Below, one piece after another: positions 1 to 6,793 of a stretch of DNA of 9,237 nucleotides; the first letter of the stretch is position 1, and each line of letters opens with the position of its first letter. Source of the DNA: Caldilineaceae bacterium (GTDB taxonomy: Bacteria; Chloroflexota; Anaerolineae; Caldilineales; Caldilineaceae); contig JAPPKT010000024.1 of assembly GCA_028819675.1 (NCBI GenBank), positions 1-9,237 on the forward strand, given 5' to 3'. The position numbers were made by a program, and so were the translations under genes. The notes under the pieces are model-generated. The model was given only the letters and a program-made list of their open reading frames with translations. It was not told the origin of the DNA and ran no database searches.

Positions 1-138
1 GGGCTGAATCAACGCGACCCCCGTGCCGATGAGCGCCAGCGCGACGAGGAGCGATATTCTGGGAATCTGCTTTCTCAGTTCCTCCTTGAGGAGTGTAAAG
101 GAGGAGTTCGGCGTTTCGGTACTGGGTTGCAGGCGCAT
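1..138 (-). CDS. N-terminus of a membrane protein, possibly an ABC exporter (partial)
   Basis: Only the first 46 codons lie in the window; the gene continues past position 1. The start is the ATG at 138-136. It has a GGGGAG ribosome binding site six bases upstream, and an in-frame TGA six codons upstream rules out an earlier start. The product has a polar, charged N-terminus (about residues 1-27, with LKEELRKQIP), then a hydrophobic stretch from about residue 28 (ISLLVALALIGTGVALIQP) that looks like a first transmembrane helix. A short soluble head followed by a helix ending in LIQP is typical of the transmembrane half of ABC exporters of the MsbA type, but no ATPase motif is visible, so the family call is a guess. 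Any single membrane protein with a cytoplasmic N-terminus would also fit. The gene points away from the CBASS operon and is probably part of the older chromosome on the left flank. Confidence 0.5.
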   Translation of the reverse strand, partial: MRLQPSTETPNSSFTLLKEELRKQIPRISLLVALALIGTGVALIQP

Positions 139-222
139 TGGGTTCTCCCCGTGCTCAGCCAGTGGTGGAGACAGCCAGATCATCGTTGCTCCAGCACATG
201 GTATCATGCGAGCTAAGAGGAG

Positions 223-236
223 ACCGACATGTCGGT
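223..236. promoter_or_regulatory. Perfect 14-bp palindrome upstream of the membrane protein gene
   Basis: ACCGACATGTCGGT is identical to its reverse complement. It lies 85 bp upstream of the start codon at 138, where an operator would be expected. The flanking bases do not extend the symmetry. No good -35/-10 pair was found next to it, so a regulatory role is inferred only from symmetry and place. Confidence 0.3.
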
Positions 237-651
237 TGGTGGTCCGATCTGCCCCAAACGTCATTCTCGGTTATACGGCGCCGATTTCGTCTTCGGCGGC
301 CTCAAGCAAGCCCATGGCGCAGCCTCGCCGGCCGCTTCCCTAGGTTTTCCGGCTAGCTTCAGCAACTGCATAGCGCGGCCGGCCTAGCGTGCTGCTCTCC
401 TCGCGATGTCAAAGTCGTGCCGAAAGGCCCTATGCGGCACCGCCGCGGCGGCTGTGGGAGAAGCCGTGAGAATTTTTTTGATGGGAGTCGGTGATGCGAC
501 ACGCATGTCAGACATAAGGCATAAATGCTGCGCATCGGTGCCATTTGCGCGCGTGCCGCAGGCCCACACCCACGACCAAGACGACGTCACCGAACCCTGC
601 ACGTAGACAGGTAATAGAGAACGATGCGGAAGCAGCGCTACGAATTTGCGG

Positions 652-790
652 TCATATGTAGATTGAGTTTACAAGGACGAACTCGACGACGGGTGTGTTC
701 GACGTAAACCGACATTTGATAGCCGCGGCAAGCTCGTTAATCAACCTTGCAGCTTCCAGTTGACTCAATTGGATGATGCGCTGGACGTGT
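652..790 (-). pseudogene. Possible C-terminal gene scrap of unknown family
   Basis: The minus-strand frame that ends at 652 is open back to 906. Its last 45 or so residues read like real protein: an amphipathic helix (LSQLEAARLINELAAAI) followed by a valine-rich strand (PVVEFVLVNS). Upstream of about position 790 the same frame becomes rich in Pro, Arg and Gly, as expected of non-coding GC-rich DNA. No start codon with a ribosome binding site is evident near the good part. I do not recognise the family. It may be chance. Confidence 0.2.
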
Positions 791-898
791 AGGCCGGGGC
801 CGCGGCTGGGACCCGCTCCGGGCGGGTGGACTCGTGGCTTTATGGGCCTCGGTGCGCGTGTGAGTGATTTGGGGCGCGCGATTGGCTTTTCGAGACTT

Positions 899-953
899 CG
901 AGTCACGTGTCGGCGGGATTTGAAAATTTTCTGGAAAGGGAATTCTTGGCCCG
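899..953 (+). repeat. Copy A of a dispersed repeat flanking the CBASS block
   Basis: This segment shares GTCACGTGTCGGCG (902-915) exactly with 7435-7448, and the similarity runs on through an A/T-rich stretch. By hand about 32 of 42 aligned positions agree, with two small gaps. Both copies lie in the same orientation. Read in frame from 899 it gives RVTCRR-LK-F, matching copy B at the peptide level. It may be a relic of a mobile element or the edge of a transferred block. Confidence 0.45.
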
Positions 954-1148
954 AAATTTTAAGAAGGGGACCGATTCTCCAGAGAAAGCCAGTTCAGAAT
1001 AGGCGGGCATGGTCCGGCACGGTTGGCGCGGCGCGTTTCAGATGCGGATGAGAAGGCTTGTGAAAGAAGAGCGAAGTGGGTGGAATTCAGGGCCCTTCTC
1101 CCGTTTCGCGGTCCAGCAGATGGAGCAATCTTATACAATATGGAAATT

Positions 1149-1613
1149 CTAAGCCGATGTATCCAACCTTACAGGTTGGTGACCGCGTGGAAACACGTGA
1201 GTCACCACTTCCCAATCCGATCCACCGACTAGGATCAAGATCGGCTCCGGCGTATTGTACCGAAGGGATCTTGCAACCCGGACCATCTGACGGATATCTG
1301 ACGCGCTAGGTTGCGCTATCCCTCCGGGATGAAAATGCCATTCACCGAGGTAGTACTCTTGGGTAGTTTTCCAGAGAAAATCGAGTTGCGTCTGCAGGCC
1401 ATAGGTGCCTCTACGGAAGCTGGCCCGCTTCCTGACAGAATCCTTTGGAGGGCCCCACACGCGGGTCACTATCGCCGTGTCGTGTGTTTCGTTGTACCGA
1501 CCGACGAGCAGACCTCCGGTTTCCAGGGGCCCGGAGTCGCGGCATGTGCCTAGAAGAGTTTCCAACTGGTGAGAACCGAGATGGACCCGAAAACGACCAT
1601 CGGAAGAGCACAT
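1149..1613 (-). CDS. cap3: Cap3-like JAB/JAMM isopeptidase of type II CBASS
   Basis: Zinc isopeptidase of the JAB/MPN family, 154 residues from the ATG at 1613. In CBASS, Cap3 removes the CD-NTase from the molecules to which Cap2 has joined it, and so tunes the response. The full JAMM signature is present: Glu31 in ETGGLLVG, then GEWHFHPGGIAQPSASD with His93, His95, Ser103 and Asp106 as zinc and catalytic residues, so the enzyme should be active. The frame is open upstream to a GTG at 1712, but that start would overlap Cap2 by about 90 bases. The ATG at 1613 lies just seven bases after the Cap2 stop and gives the usual small single-domain length. Its ribosome binding site is weak, which suggests translation coupled to Cap2. 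It is the last gene of the operon. No clear terminator follows; a 7-bp hairpin at 1163-1179 lies inside its final codons but has no T run. Confidence 0.93.
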   Translation of the reverse strand: MCSSDGRFRVHLGSHQLETLLGTCRDSGPLETGGLLVGRYNETHDTAIVTRVWGPPKDSVRKRASFRRGTYGLQTQLDFLWKTTQEYYLGEWHFHPGGIAQPSASDIRQMVRVARSLRYNTPEPILILVGGSDWEVVTHVFPRGHQPVRLDTSA

Positions 1614-1620
1614 AACCAAG

Positions 1621-3447
1621 CTAGAAAGTCGAGCGGGGCTCAGATACTCTACGCAACCCAACGAATATACCTTTCTCGTACTCCTGTTCAAATACGATGA
1701 GAGTTGGTTCACTCGGAGGATCGGCTATCGCAGATTCGATCGTCTTCGCAGCAGCCCCGGTCATCATCCAGGTGTCGTCGATCCGACCCGGCATTAGCGC
1801 ATGCCAGCATCCGACACCGTCTCGCGGCAACTCGCCATTGTACCCCTCAATCTCTGATCGCAACCACGGATCGAGTTTACCGTTAAAGTCGTCGGCAGGA
1901 AATGTGTCTCCATGGGCGATGTATGTAAACAATCGCCTGAATTTCAGCCCCACGGAGACTGAGACAAATGTAACGGATCTTTCCCAAGGAAATCTTTTCA
2001 AATGCTCCGCGACCTTGTCGTCAGCCGAGCAATCGATGACGACATCAGCATTCAAGACCATATCGATGCCTTCCTGCTTTCGTGGAGGAAACGAAGCGTC
2101 TATGGATGATACGACCGAGTGGACTGCTGCGTCGTTTAGCCGGTCAGCTAAACTCGGTGACTTTGGTTTACCGATGTGGCTCACTCCCAGTGTGTGCCGA
2201 ACCAGGTTTCCAGCTTGTAGGCAGTCATGGTCAATAATGGTCAAACGTTGGACCCCTGAACGAATCAAAATTTCTCCCAGAGCCGATCCCATCGCGCCGC
2301 CGCCGATGATTAGGATCGACTTGGACCGGAGTGAAGAAGCTATCCTGCCCCTGCCAGTAATTTCGTTTTTATGCCAGTTCTGAGTTTCGATCCATCTAAT
2401 GGGCGCTTTGTCACCGAATAGTTGCTTTCGATCGCGCTTCCAATATCCTGGCTCAGACGACCGGAACCCGTTTACGCGTGCAGAAGTGAGTGGCGGGAGC
2501 AGGAGGGCGAGCCAGTGCGCCTGAACGTCAGGGCCCTGAACGCTTCTTGGAATAGGGAACCCGACCAACAGCAGTTGCTCCTTTCCGTCTCGGAGGTCTC
2601 TAACAGCGGACCTGAGTAGTTGATCAAAATTCGTTCCTAGTTTGTTACTACATCCCCGGAGTTCTCCCCAAGAGGTCGGAATTGCCCACGGATTCAACAC
2701 GGGAATCCTGTCTAGCCATATCCAAGCCGCACGCCTGTTCGTTTCCTCTCCGAGAGGTTTAGCCCATGTGGACTTGATGTCGATTCGGGACCCACCCGCG
2801 CTGAATTCGTCCACAACAAAGATGAGTGGATTTTCCTGCAGGATTCTAACTTTCGCAGTTCCGCTGCGAGGGTGCTGCCTCTGCCAGTAGGGGAGGTTTT
2901 CAGGCCCCTCTGCGAAGATGATTCGTAACTCGGAGAGAGACGGGATGTATGGTAACTCGAAAAGCTCTCCGGGCTGAGCCAACTCACCTCGGGACGCCAA
3001 GCCTATCCACTCCTGCACGCGACTAACGTGCCACACAAGCCTGGCGTCAGGATCGAAAGGTTCGACGTCATAGGCTCGCCGGCCTAGAGTACGCAGGCTG
3101 GTATCAACACACAGCCGGCCGGATCGCCAAGGCAAGTCATCAGAGCCGACACTGTTGTGATTCTGGTGATTGAATGTCTGGATGAGTCCTCCAGCCTTTG
3201 CCGGATAGAAAACTACATCGCCGTAGGGATATATATCCTCGACATGAAGGAACCAGTTAGTTGCCTGCGGTATAGATTCTTCTGGGCGGACGCTGGCTGT
3301 AATCTTACAGTGCAGGAACCATATTCTCAGGTCTTGATGCCAGACGAAGTCGTCAAGCAGCGCAAACCCCGGCACAGATTCAAGAGCCCTGCGTCCTTGT
3401 CGCAGGGCTTCTGTTAAGGTTGGAGGAGGACTATGATTTAGGCGAAT
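1621..3447 (-). CDS. cap2: Cap2-like E2-E1 fusion of type II CBASS
   Basis: Ubiquitin-transfer-like enzyme that activates the C-terminus of the CD-NTase with ATP, passes it through two cysteines and joins it to a target, priming the synthase. Numbered from the ATT at 3447 (608 residues), the N-terminal E2-like domain spans about residues 7-150 with Cys113 in GRLCVDT. A linker domain follows, then an E1/ThiF adenylation domain from about 375. The E1 shows the nucleotide loop GGGAMGS (382-388), the acid in IIDHD (406) and the arginine in NLVRH (417). The E1 catalytic cysteine is most likely Cys547 in GVGCWHALMPG; Cys473 in VIDCSADD is a second candidate. As I recall, the E. cloacae enzyme uses Cys109 and Cys548, which agrees closely. 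The frame is open to a GTG at 3546, but that start lacks a ribosome binding site and overlaps the CD-NTase by 109 bases. A later in-frame GTG lies near 3375. The stop is at 1621-1623. Confidence 0.95.
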   Translation of the reverse strand: MRLNHSPPPTLTEALRQGRRALESVPGFALLDDFVWHQDLRIWFLHCKITASVRPEESIPQATNWFLHVEDIYPYGDVVFYPAKAGGLIQTFNHQNHNSVGSDDLPWRSGRLCVDTSLRTLGRRAYDVEPFDPDARLVWHVSRVQEWIGLASRGELAQPGELFELPYIPSLSELRIIFAEGPENLPYWQRQHPRSGTAKVRILQENPLIFVVDEFSAGGSRIDIKSTWAKPLGEETNRRAAWIWLDRIPVLNPWAIPTSWGELRGCSNKLGTNFDQLLRSAVRDLRDGKEQLLLVGFPIPRSVQGPDVQAHWLALLLPPLTSARVNGFRSSEPGYWKRDRKQLFGDKAPIRWIETQNWHKNEITGRGRIASSLRSKSILIIGGGAMGSALGEILIRSGVQRLTIIDHDCLQAGNLVRHTLGVSHIGKPKSPSLADRLNDAAVHSVVSSIDASFPPRKQEGIDMVLNADVVIDCSADDKVAEHLKRFPWERSVTFVSVSVGLKFRRLFTYIAHGDTFPADDFNGKLDPWLRSEIEGYNGELPRDGVGCWHALMPGRIDDTWMMTGAAAKTIESAIADPPSEPTLIVFEQEYEKGIFVGLRRVSEPRSTF

Positions 3448-4526
3448 CTTCCCCCTCCGATGCGGGTCGGTTCTGTACGAGGGGTGAATGCGCCCGTTCG
3501 TGTTTTCGTTGGGGCTGGGAACTTGTCGCCGAACAACTCGCGCCACCGCGCCACGCTTTCGGACACATCGTCAGATTCCAGCGCTGATCTTGCGATCACG
3601 GAAGCCTCTTTGACTCTTTGGATGAACCGGGAAAAGTCGTCAGGAGACAAACGTTTTAGGACGTTATGCTCAGGCACGCCGCGATCCGGGACAAATGGTA
3701 CAGTTCCTGCTTCAGCGTATGCGAAGAATCGGAAGACCATCTCGTCGAGTACAGTTGTAAACCCCGCCGCCAGTGATTCAATCCCGTCGGGACAACAATC
3801 GCCAACGAGATGCTCGAGCGGGTAGCTCTTGGGATACTCAAGTTCGGGATGGGCCGTCCTCCACCACCATTTGATCAATTTCACGATGTTGACGTAATGC
3901 CCGTTCGTGCTCCCGTTCTTGGTCGTGGTCCATCGGTACTGTTCGAGCGGATGGGTGCGCTGCCATTGATGACTGTCCCTGTCCGGAATGTAGAGTGGTT
4001 GCAACTTCCACGCCGGCTTTCCGTTGTCTGCCTTAAGGAACTCCGAAAGACCATCGGGCAGTGGATCAGTGATAGTCGCCAAGTCATCAAGGGAGAAGTA
4101 TCCCTTGGCAAAATCAGTTTTCCAGATCTCTTCCTCGGAAGGAGCAGCAGCGATCACGATGTCCAACTTCAGATTGGACAGCTCAATACCGAGCGAACGC
4201 CCTTTCTTCTTCCACTTGCCTTCGTAATGCTTGTTCAGGAAGGATGTGAACTCGTCCATCACTTTGTCGGCCACAGGATAGTCTTCTCGGCGGAATCTGG
4301 TCACGATGACCAGGTCAACGTCCAGCTTATCGTCGCCCTGTGGGCGAATGGCTGTGGACCTTCGGTAGCTGCCCTGAAGAAACACGGTAATGATCTTGGG
4401 GCCGAGATAGTCGTCGCCAAGCAATCGTTCCCGTAGTCGGGTGTGGGCCTCCTGCAGGCTCTTAGTTTGTGCCTGGGTCGGTCTGATCTTGCTAAGAAAG
4501 TCGGTGAAATAGCTGTTCAATACCAT
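3438..4526 (-). CDS. CD-NTase (cGAS/DncV-like nucleotidyltransferase), CBASS signal synthase
   Basis: Cytoplasmic cGAS/DncV-like nucleotidyltransferase of 362 residues that makes a cyclic di- or trinucleotide after phage infection. The polymerase-beta fold signature is clear: GSYRRSTAIRP at residues 52-62 (Gly52-Ser53), the metal-binding pair Asp69 and Asp71 in LDVDLVIV, and the third acid Asp122 in LKLDIVIA. All are intact. The length suits the family. The C-terminus is a loose tail rich in Thr, Pro, Gly and Arg ending IGGGRFA; a flexible tail with a small last residue is what Cap2 uses for conjugation. The start is an ATG at 4526 with AGGTGA five to six bases upstream; this site straddles the end of the Cap4 gene, whose TGA is at 4542-4540. 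Pairing with a SAVED effector suggests a clade that makes cyclic trinucleotides, such as CdnD, but the product cannot be read from sequence. Confidence 0.95.
   Translation of the reverse strand: MVLNSYFTDFLSKIRPTQAQTKSLQEAHTRLRERLLGDDYLGPKIITVFLQGSYRRSTAIRPQGDDKLDVDLVIVTRFRREDYPVADKVMDEFTSFLNKHYEGKWKKKGRSLGIELSNLKLDIVIAAAPSEEEIWKTDFAKGYFSLDDLATITDPLPDGLSEFLKADNGKPAWKLQPLYIPDRDSHQWQRTHPLEQYRWTTTKNGSTNGHYVNIVKLIKWWWRTAHPELEYPKSYPLEHLVGDCCPDGIESLAAGFTTVLDEMVFRFFAYAEAGTVPFVPDRGVPEHNVLKRLSPDDFSRFIQRVKEASVIARSALESDDVSESVARWRELFGDKFPAPTKTRTGAFTPRTEPTRIGGGRFA
3445..3458 (-). promoter_or_regulatory. Strong ribosome binding site and probable ATT start of cap2
   Basis: On the minus strand GGAGG (3458-3454) is followed by six bases and then ATT (3447-3445) in the Cap2 frame. 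Strength and spacing are close to ideal. The ATT sits within the last codons of the CD-NTase gene, whose TAA is at 3440-3438, giving a 10-base overlap typical of coupled genes. No ATG, GTG or TTG lies in this frame between the GTG at 3546 and the GTG near 3375. Confidence 0.5.
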
Positions 4527-4539
4527 TGTGTCACCTCAC

Positions 4540-6072
4540 TCAGATGGTGGCAGGGGGTAACGACAGCGATTGTCGATACCGGATCGGTTGGTTGCTCTCA
4601 AACTCATGTTCATACAGTTGGATGGGCCCGAGGCTGCGTGCGAGCCTCCCCAGGAAAAACATCAATCCGTTAGGGGCCGCGCCAAACACATGCAGCGGAC
4701 CCATAGCAGCATGTTGTGGACACTTCTCCCGCACTACGCTAACCACTTCCCGGGCCAGGTCCCAGGCGTGGTATCCGTCTGTGACTGAAGCAGGGCCTAC
4801 ATCCGGCTGCACGGTGAAAACCAGCATTCGGCCTATCTGCGGGAGGTGTCCTTGGACGTAATCCAACACTTCGGTACAGGCGTTATGGGTTACGGACAGG
4901 ACGATACCAACATCGCAGCCTTCCTGGTTAACATCAAACTCGGATACTTTCCAGAGATTCTCGCGGCGGGCCACTGAATTGACTGGGATCTCCCAAACCG
5001 AACTTCCGCCCGCGGAGTTCTGAAGGAGCGATACCTCTACACCGGACTTTGGATCCAACTCGTACCCTGTCGTGAAGGCAATTGAACTGTGTGCGGAGAG
5101 TTGTAACTGGAAGCGTCCCAGCGGTACGATCGTCCCAGAAATGAACTCGTGGATCCTGGAGCCGACTTCGGTATTCCAGTATTCCGACGCAAGGATTTGC
5201 CTGCCGTCAAACAGGCTGACCATATCCAACAGGTGGTCTACTTCATCCTCCATGTGCTCAGCAAATCGGAGAAAGCTCCTGATACCGACCAATGGAGTGT
5301 CGTGGTCTATATCTGTTCCCATCCAAAGGTTCTCCTGTTCGCAAATGTTCTGAATGTCTTCCGCAGTGAACATGCGTCGACCTTCCGCGTGCAGACGCTC
5401 GATGAGACTGTCGTATTGGTTCGATCGTTTGCCACATTCGATGGGACAAAGCCCGACCGAAGCTAAATCGTCGCTCAGTGTTCTGGTCAATGCATCCAGA
5501 CTAGGTGAGTTCACATAGAGGCGTAGGCACGCCAAGGTCCTTCTTAACTCGACCTCATCCACACCCAGATGGGCCGACCATTTCTGTCGAAGCCTCTTAA
5601 ACCGCTTGGCGGAACCCGAATCGAATAGGGTGTCCAGCCTTATTTCGTTGTCCCGTCCACTTATCAATTTCGCTAATGCGTCGCTTTGAAGGACACCCCA
5701 AGTAGTCACGAAGTTGAATCGCCCGCACTGACTTCGAGTTGTAGTCGTCGTGACGGCTTCGTGGAGTCGCTGGAGGAGAGATGTTCGCTGGGAGTTCATA
5801 AATGACGGATCGATCATAGCGTCGCATGTGAGTGAACCCGCCTGATCAACATGCCACTTGAACTGGTAGTAGTCAGCCGAAATTGACTCTCCACGCGTAT
5901 CCGGAATTGGCTCTGAATAGACGACAGAAATATCGTCAAAGTGCGGGATGTCGGCAATTTCGTATCCGACCTGCGCAACTTTCGTGTGACGTCGAAACAG
6001 GCGGCAAGCATAGCGCCAGAACATTCTCTCCTGATAAGTATCACCCTGCTGACGGGCAGAATTTCCTTTCAC
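4540..6072 (-). CDS. cap4: Cap4-like effector: PD-(D/E)xK nuclease fused to SAVED
   Basis: CBASS effector of 510 residues. In characterised Cap4 proteins the C-terminal SAVED domain binds the cyclic oligonucleotide and the N-terminal DUF4297-type nuclease domain then cuts double-stranded DNA without sequence choice, killing the infected cell. Here the N-terminus has GDTYQERMFWRYA (Gln14, Glu15), then HFDDISVVY (Asp46/Asp47) and YYQFKWHV (Gln70, Lys72), the D...QxK core of this nuclease fold, at the place expected for Cap4. Residues about 150-310 are helical and carry no motif I know. The SAVED region runs from about 320 to 495. It shows the strand VGIVLSVTHN, the strand RMLVFTVQP, and the closing HVFGAAPNGLMFFLGRL then PIQLYEHEF, the pattern shared by SAVED proteins. 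The start is a GTG at 6072 with AAAGGG five bases upstream. As the first gene of the operon it is read from the divergent control region shared with the XRE gene. Confidence 0.9.
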   Translation of the reverse strand: MKGNSARQQGDTYQERMFWRYACRLFRRHTKVAQVGYEIADIPHFDDISVVYSEPIPDTRGESISADYYQFKWHVDQAGSLTCDAMIDPSFMNSQRTSLLQRLHEAVTTTTTRSQCGRFNFVTTWGVLQSDALAKLISGRDNEIRLDTLFDSGSAKRFKRLRQKWSAHLGVDEVELRRTLACLRLYVNSPSLDALTRTLSDDLASVGLCPIECGKRSNQYDSLIERLHAEGRRMFTAEDIQNICEQENLWMGTDIDHDTPLVGIRSFLRFAEHMEDEVDHLLDMVSLFDGRQILASEYWNTEVGSRIHEFISGTIVPLGRFQLQLSAHSSIAFTTGYELDPKSGVEVSLLQNSAGGSSVWEIPVNSVARRENLWKVSEFDVNQEGCDVGIVLSVTHNACTEVLDYVQGHLPQIGRMLVFTVQPDVGPASVTDGYHAWDLAREVVSVVREKCPQHAAMGPLHVFGAAPNGLMFFLGRLARSLGPIQLYEHEFESNQPIRYRQSLSLPPATI

Positions 6073-6177
6073 GATACCCTTTACCTCTGTGTGATGTCTG
6101 GTTTGAACTTTTCCATGTCAGTGTTCATCCGTATGTAAATTTTGGTGTACAGTGCTCCAGCCTCCTTACAAAATCGG

Positions 6178-6205
6178 AATGTAGTCTTACACACTCTGAG
6201 GCCAA
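6178..6205 (-). promoter_or_regulatory. Weak candidate promoter for the CBASS operon
   Basis: On the minus strand TTGGCC (6205-6200) and TACATT (6183-6178) are 16 bases apart. Only three and four of six positions agree with the standard boxes. It would give a leader of about 100 bases before the GTG at 6072. It lies among several TGTA/TACA half-sites and close to the inverted repeat, which would suit a repressed promoter. A poor match is plausible for a defence operon kept low. Confidence 0.25.
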
Positions 6206-6219
6206 CAGGCCCGATTCGT

Positions 6220-6236
6220 ACTCCGGAATCTGGAGT
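6220..6236. promoter_or_regulatory. Candidate operator: inverted repeat in the divergent control region
   Basis: ACTCCGGAATCTGGAGT has exact 5-bp arms (ACTCC/GGAGT) around a 7-base centre, 17 bp in all, a usual size for XRE-family dimers. Its last base is the first base of the -35 box of the XRE gene, and it lies upstream of the candidate CBASS promoter on the other strand, so one bound dimer could affect both. Only one such copy was found. Confidence 0.35.
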
Positions 6237-6264
6237 TGCCCTGCAGAAAATCAGGAAGTATGAT
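6236..6264 (+). promoter_or_regulatory. Sigma-70-like promoter of the XRE gene
   Basis: TTGCCC at 6236-6241 and TATGAT at 6259-6264 are 17 bases apart. The -10 agrees with TATAAT at five of six positions and the -35 with TTGACA at four of six. Transcription would begin near 6271, leaving a leader of about 80 bases before the ATG at 6350. Confidence 0.5.
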
Positions 6265-6349
6265 AGCAACCACACATCGAGCCCCCCGATACCATAATCT
6301 AAGTATACATTCGAAATATCAACACACCAAATCCATGAGGGGGGAGATC

Positions 6350-6793
6350 ATGTCGCACTCGGATACTGTGGGCCGAAGAATCAATCGCGCACGGACCGAA
6401 AGGGGCTTTACTCTGGAAGGCTTGGCAGATTTAGCGGGTCTGTCGAAGAGTTTTCTTTGGGAGGTTGAGCAAGATCGTTCTGGAATCAGCTGCGGGCGGC
6501 TGCTTGAAGTCGCCAACGCTCTCGGTGTTTCAGTGGACTATCTCCTCAGGGGAGAACCTGTACCCAAAGAGTACGAGCCGCAGTCCATCGAAGTACCTCA
6601 AGATCTTGGAGAGGTCGCCGAGGAACTGGGCCTTGGCTACCGACAAACGATGCTGCTGATGGACATAGACCGTTCGCTTGTTGCGCGACGCGTCAGCAGG
6701 ACCCACGGCGTGAAGAGCAAGGAAGAATGGAGGTCCTTATACGAAGCCGTGAGCGATTTTCTGGAAGAATCTAGTGAGCGGAGCCATGTTTAA
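6350..6793 (+). CDS. XRE-family helix-turn-helix regulator, probable CBASS repressor
   Basis: DNA-binding protein of 147 residues, divergent from the CBASS operon. Residues about 7-68 form a standard XRE domain (VGRRINRARTERGFTLEGL, then GLSKSFLWEVEQ for turn and recognition helix, then LLEVANALGVSVDYLL). Residues about 80-142 form a second conserved-looking part (VPQDLGEVAEELGLGYRQT and LVARRVS, then EEWRSLYEAVSDFLEE). This part resembles regulators that usually sit beside an ImmA/IrrE-type peptidase. The CBASS regulator pair CapH-CapP works that way: CapP cleaves CapH on DNA damage. No peptidase gene is found here. The ATG at 6350 is preceded by an AGGGGGGAG run (6338-6346). An ATG at 6335 would add five residues, and earlier starts lie upstream of the transcription start. 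Autoregulation and control of the operon are inferred from layout. Its end overlaps the receiver relic by 8 bases. Confidence 0.9.
   Translation: MSHSDTVGRRINRARTERGFTLEGLADLAGLSKSFLWEVEQDRSGISCGRLLEVANALGVSVDYLLRGEPVPKEYEPQSIEVPQDLGEVAEELGLGYRQTMLLMDIDRSLVARRVSRTHGVKSKEEWRSLYEAVSDFLEESSERSHV

Larger units (their letters stand above)
139..1148. other. About 1 kb without a convincing gene
   Basis: Open frames here are short, overlap each other on both strands and show no recognisable family. The stretch holds the 14-bp palindrome at 223-236, a 12-bp GC palindrome at 440-451 followed by a weak hairpin and a run of seven T, a possible gene scrap on the minus strand around 652-790, and copy A of the flanking repeat at 899-953. 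No tRNA, insertion-sequence ends or CRISPR repeats were seen. It lies downstream of the CBASS operon and upstream of the membrane protein gene, and looks like eroded sequence at an island edge. Confidence 0.6.

Noticed and set aside
440..479. A 12-bp palindrome (CCGCCGCGGCGG), a 5-bp hairpin and a run of seven T, resembling a terminator on the plus strand.
   Set aside because: The stem next to the T run is only 5 bp, the T run begins six bases after it, and no plus-strand gene lies upstream.
1163..1179. Hairpin CCAACCT-TAC-AGGTTGG near the end of cap3, as a possible operon terminator.
   Set aside because: It lies within the coding sequence before the stop at 1149 and has no T run on the minus-strand side.
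1149..1712. A longer cap3 starting at GTG 1712.
   Set aside because: The extra 33 residues come from bases that encode the conserved end of Cap2 and add nothing resembling a JAB domain.
1697..2383. A 228-codon plus-strand open frame opposite cap2.
   Set aside because: It lies wholly within the well-supported Cap2 frame, shows no family motif and has no ribosome binding site; it is a shadow frame.
3810..4436. A 208-codon plus-strand open frame opposite the CD-NTase.
   Set aside because: It mirrors the CD-NTase catalytic region on the other strand and has no recognisable motif.
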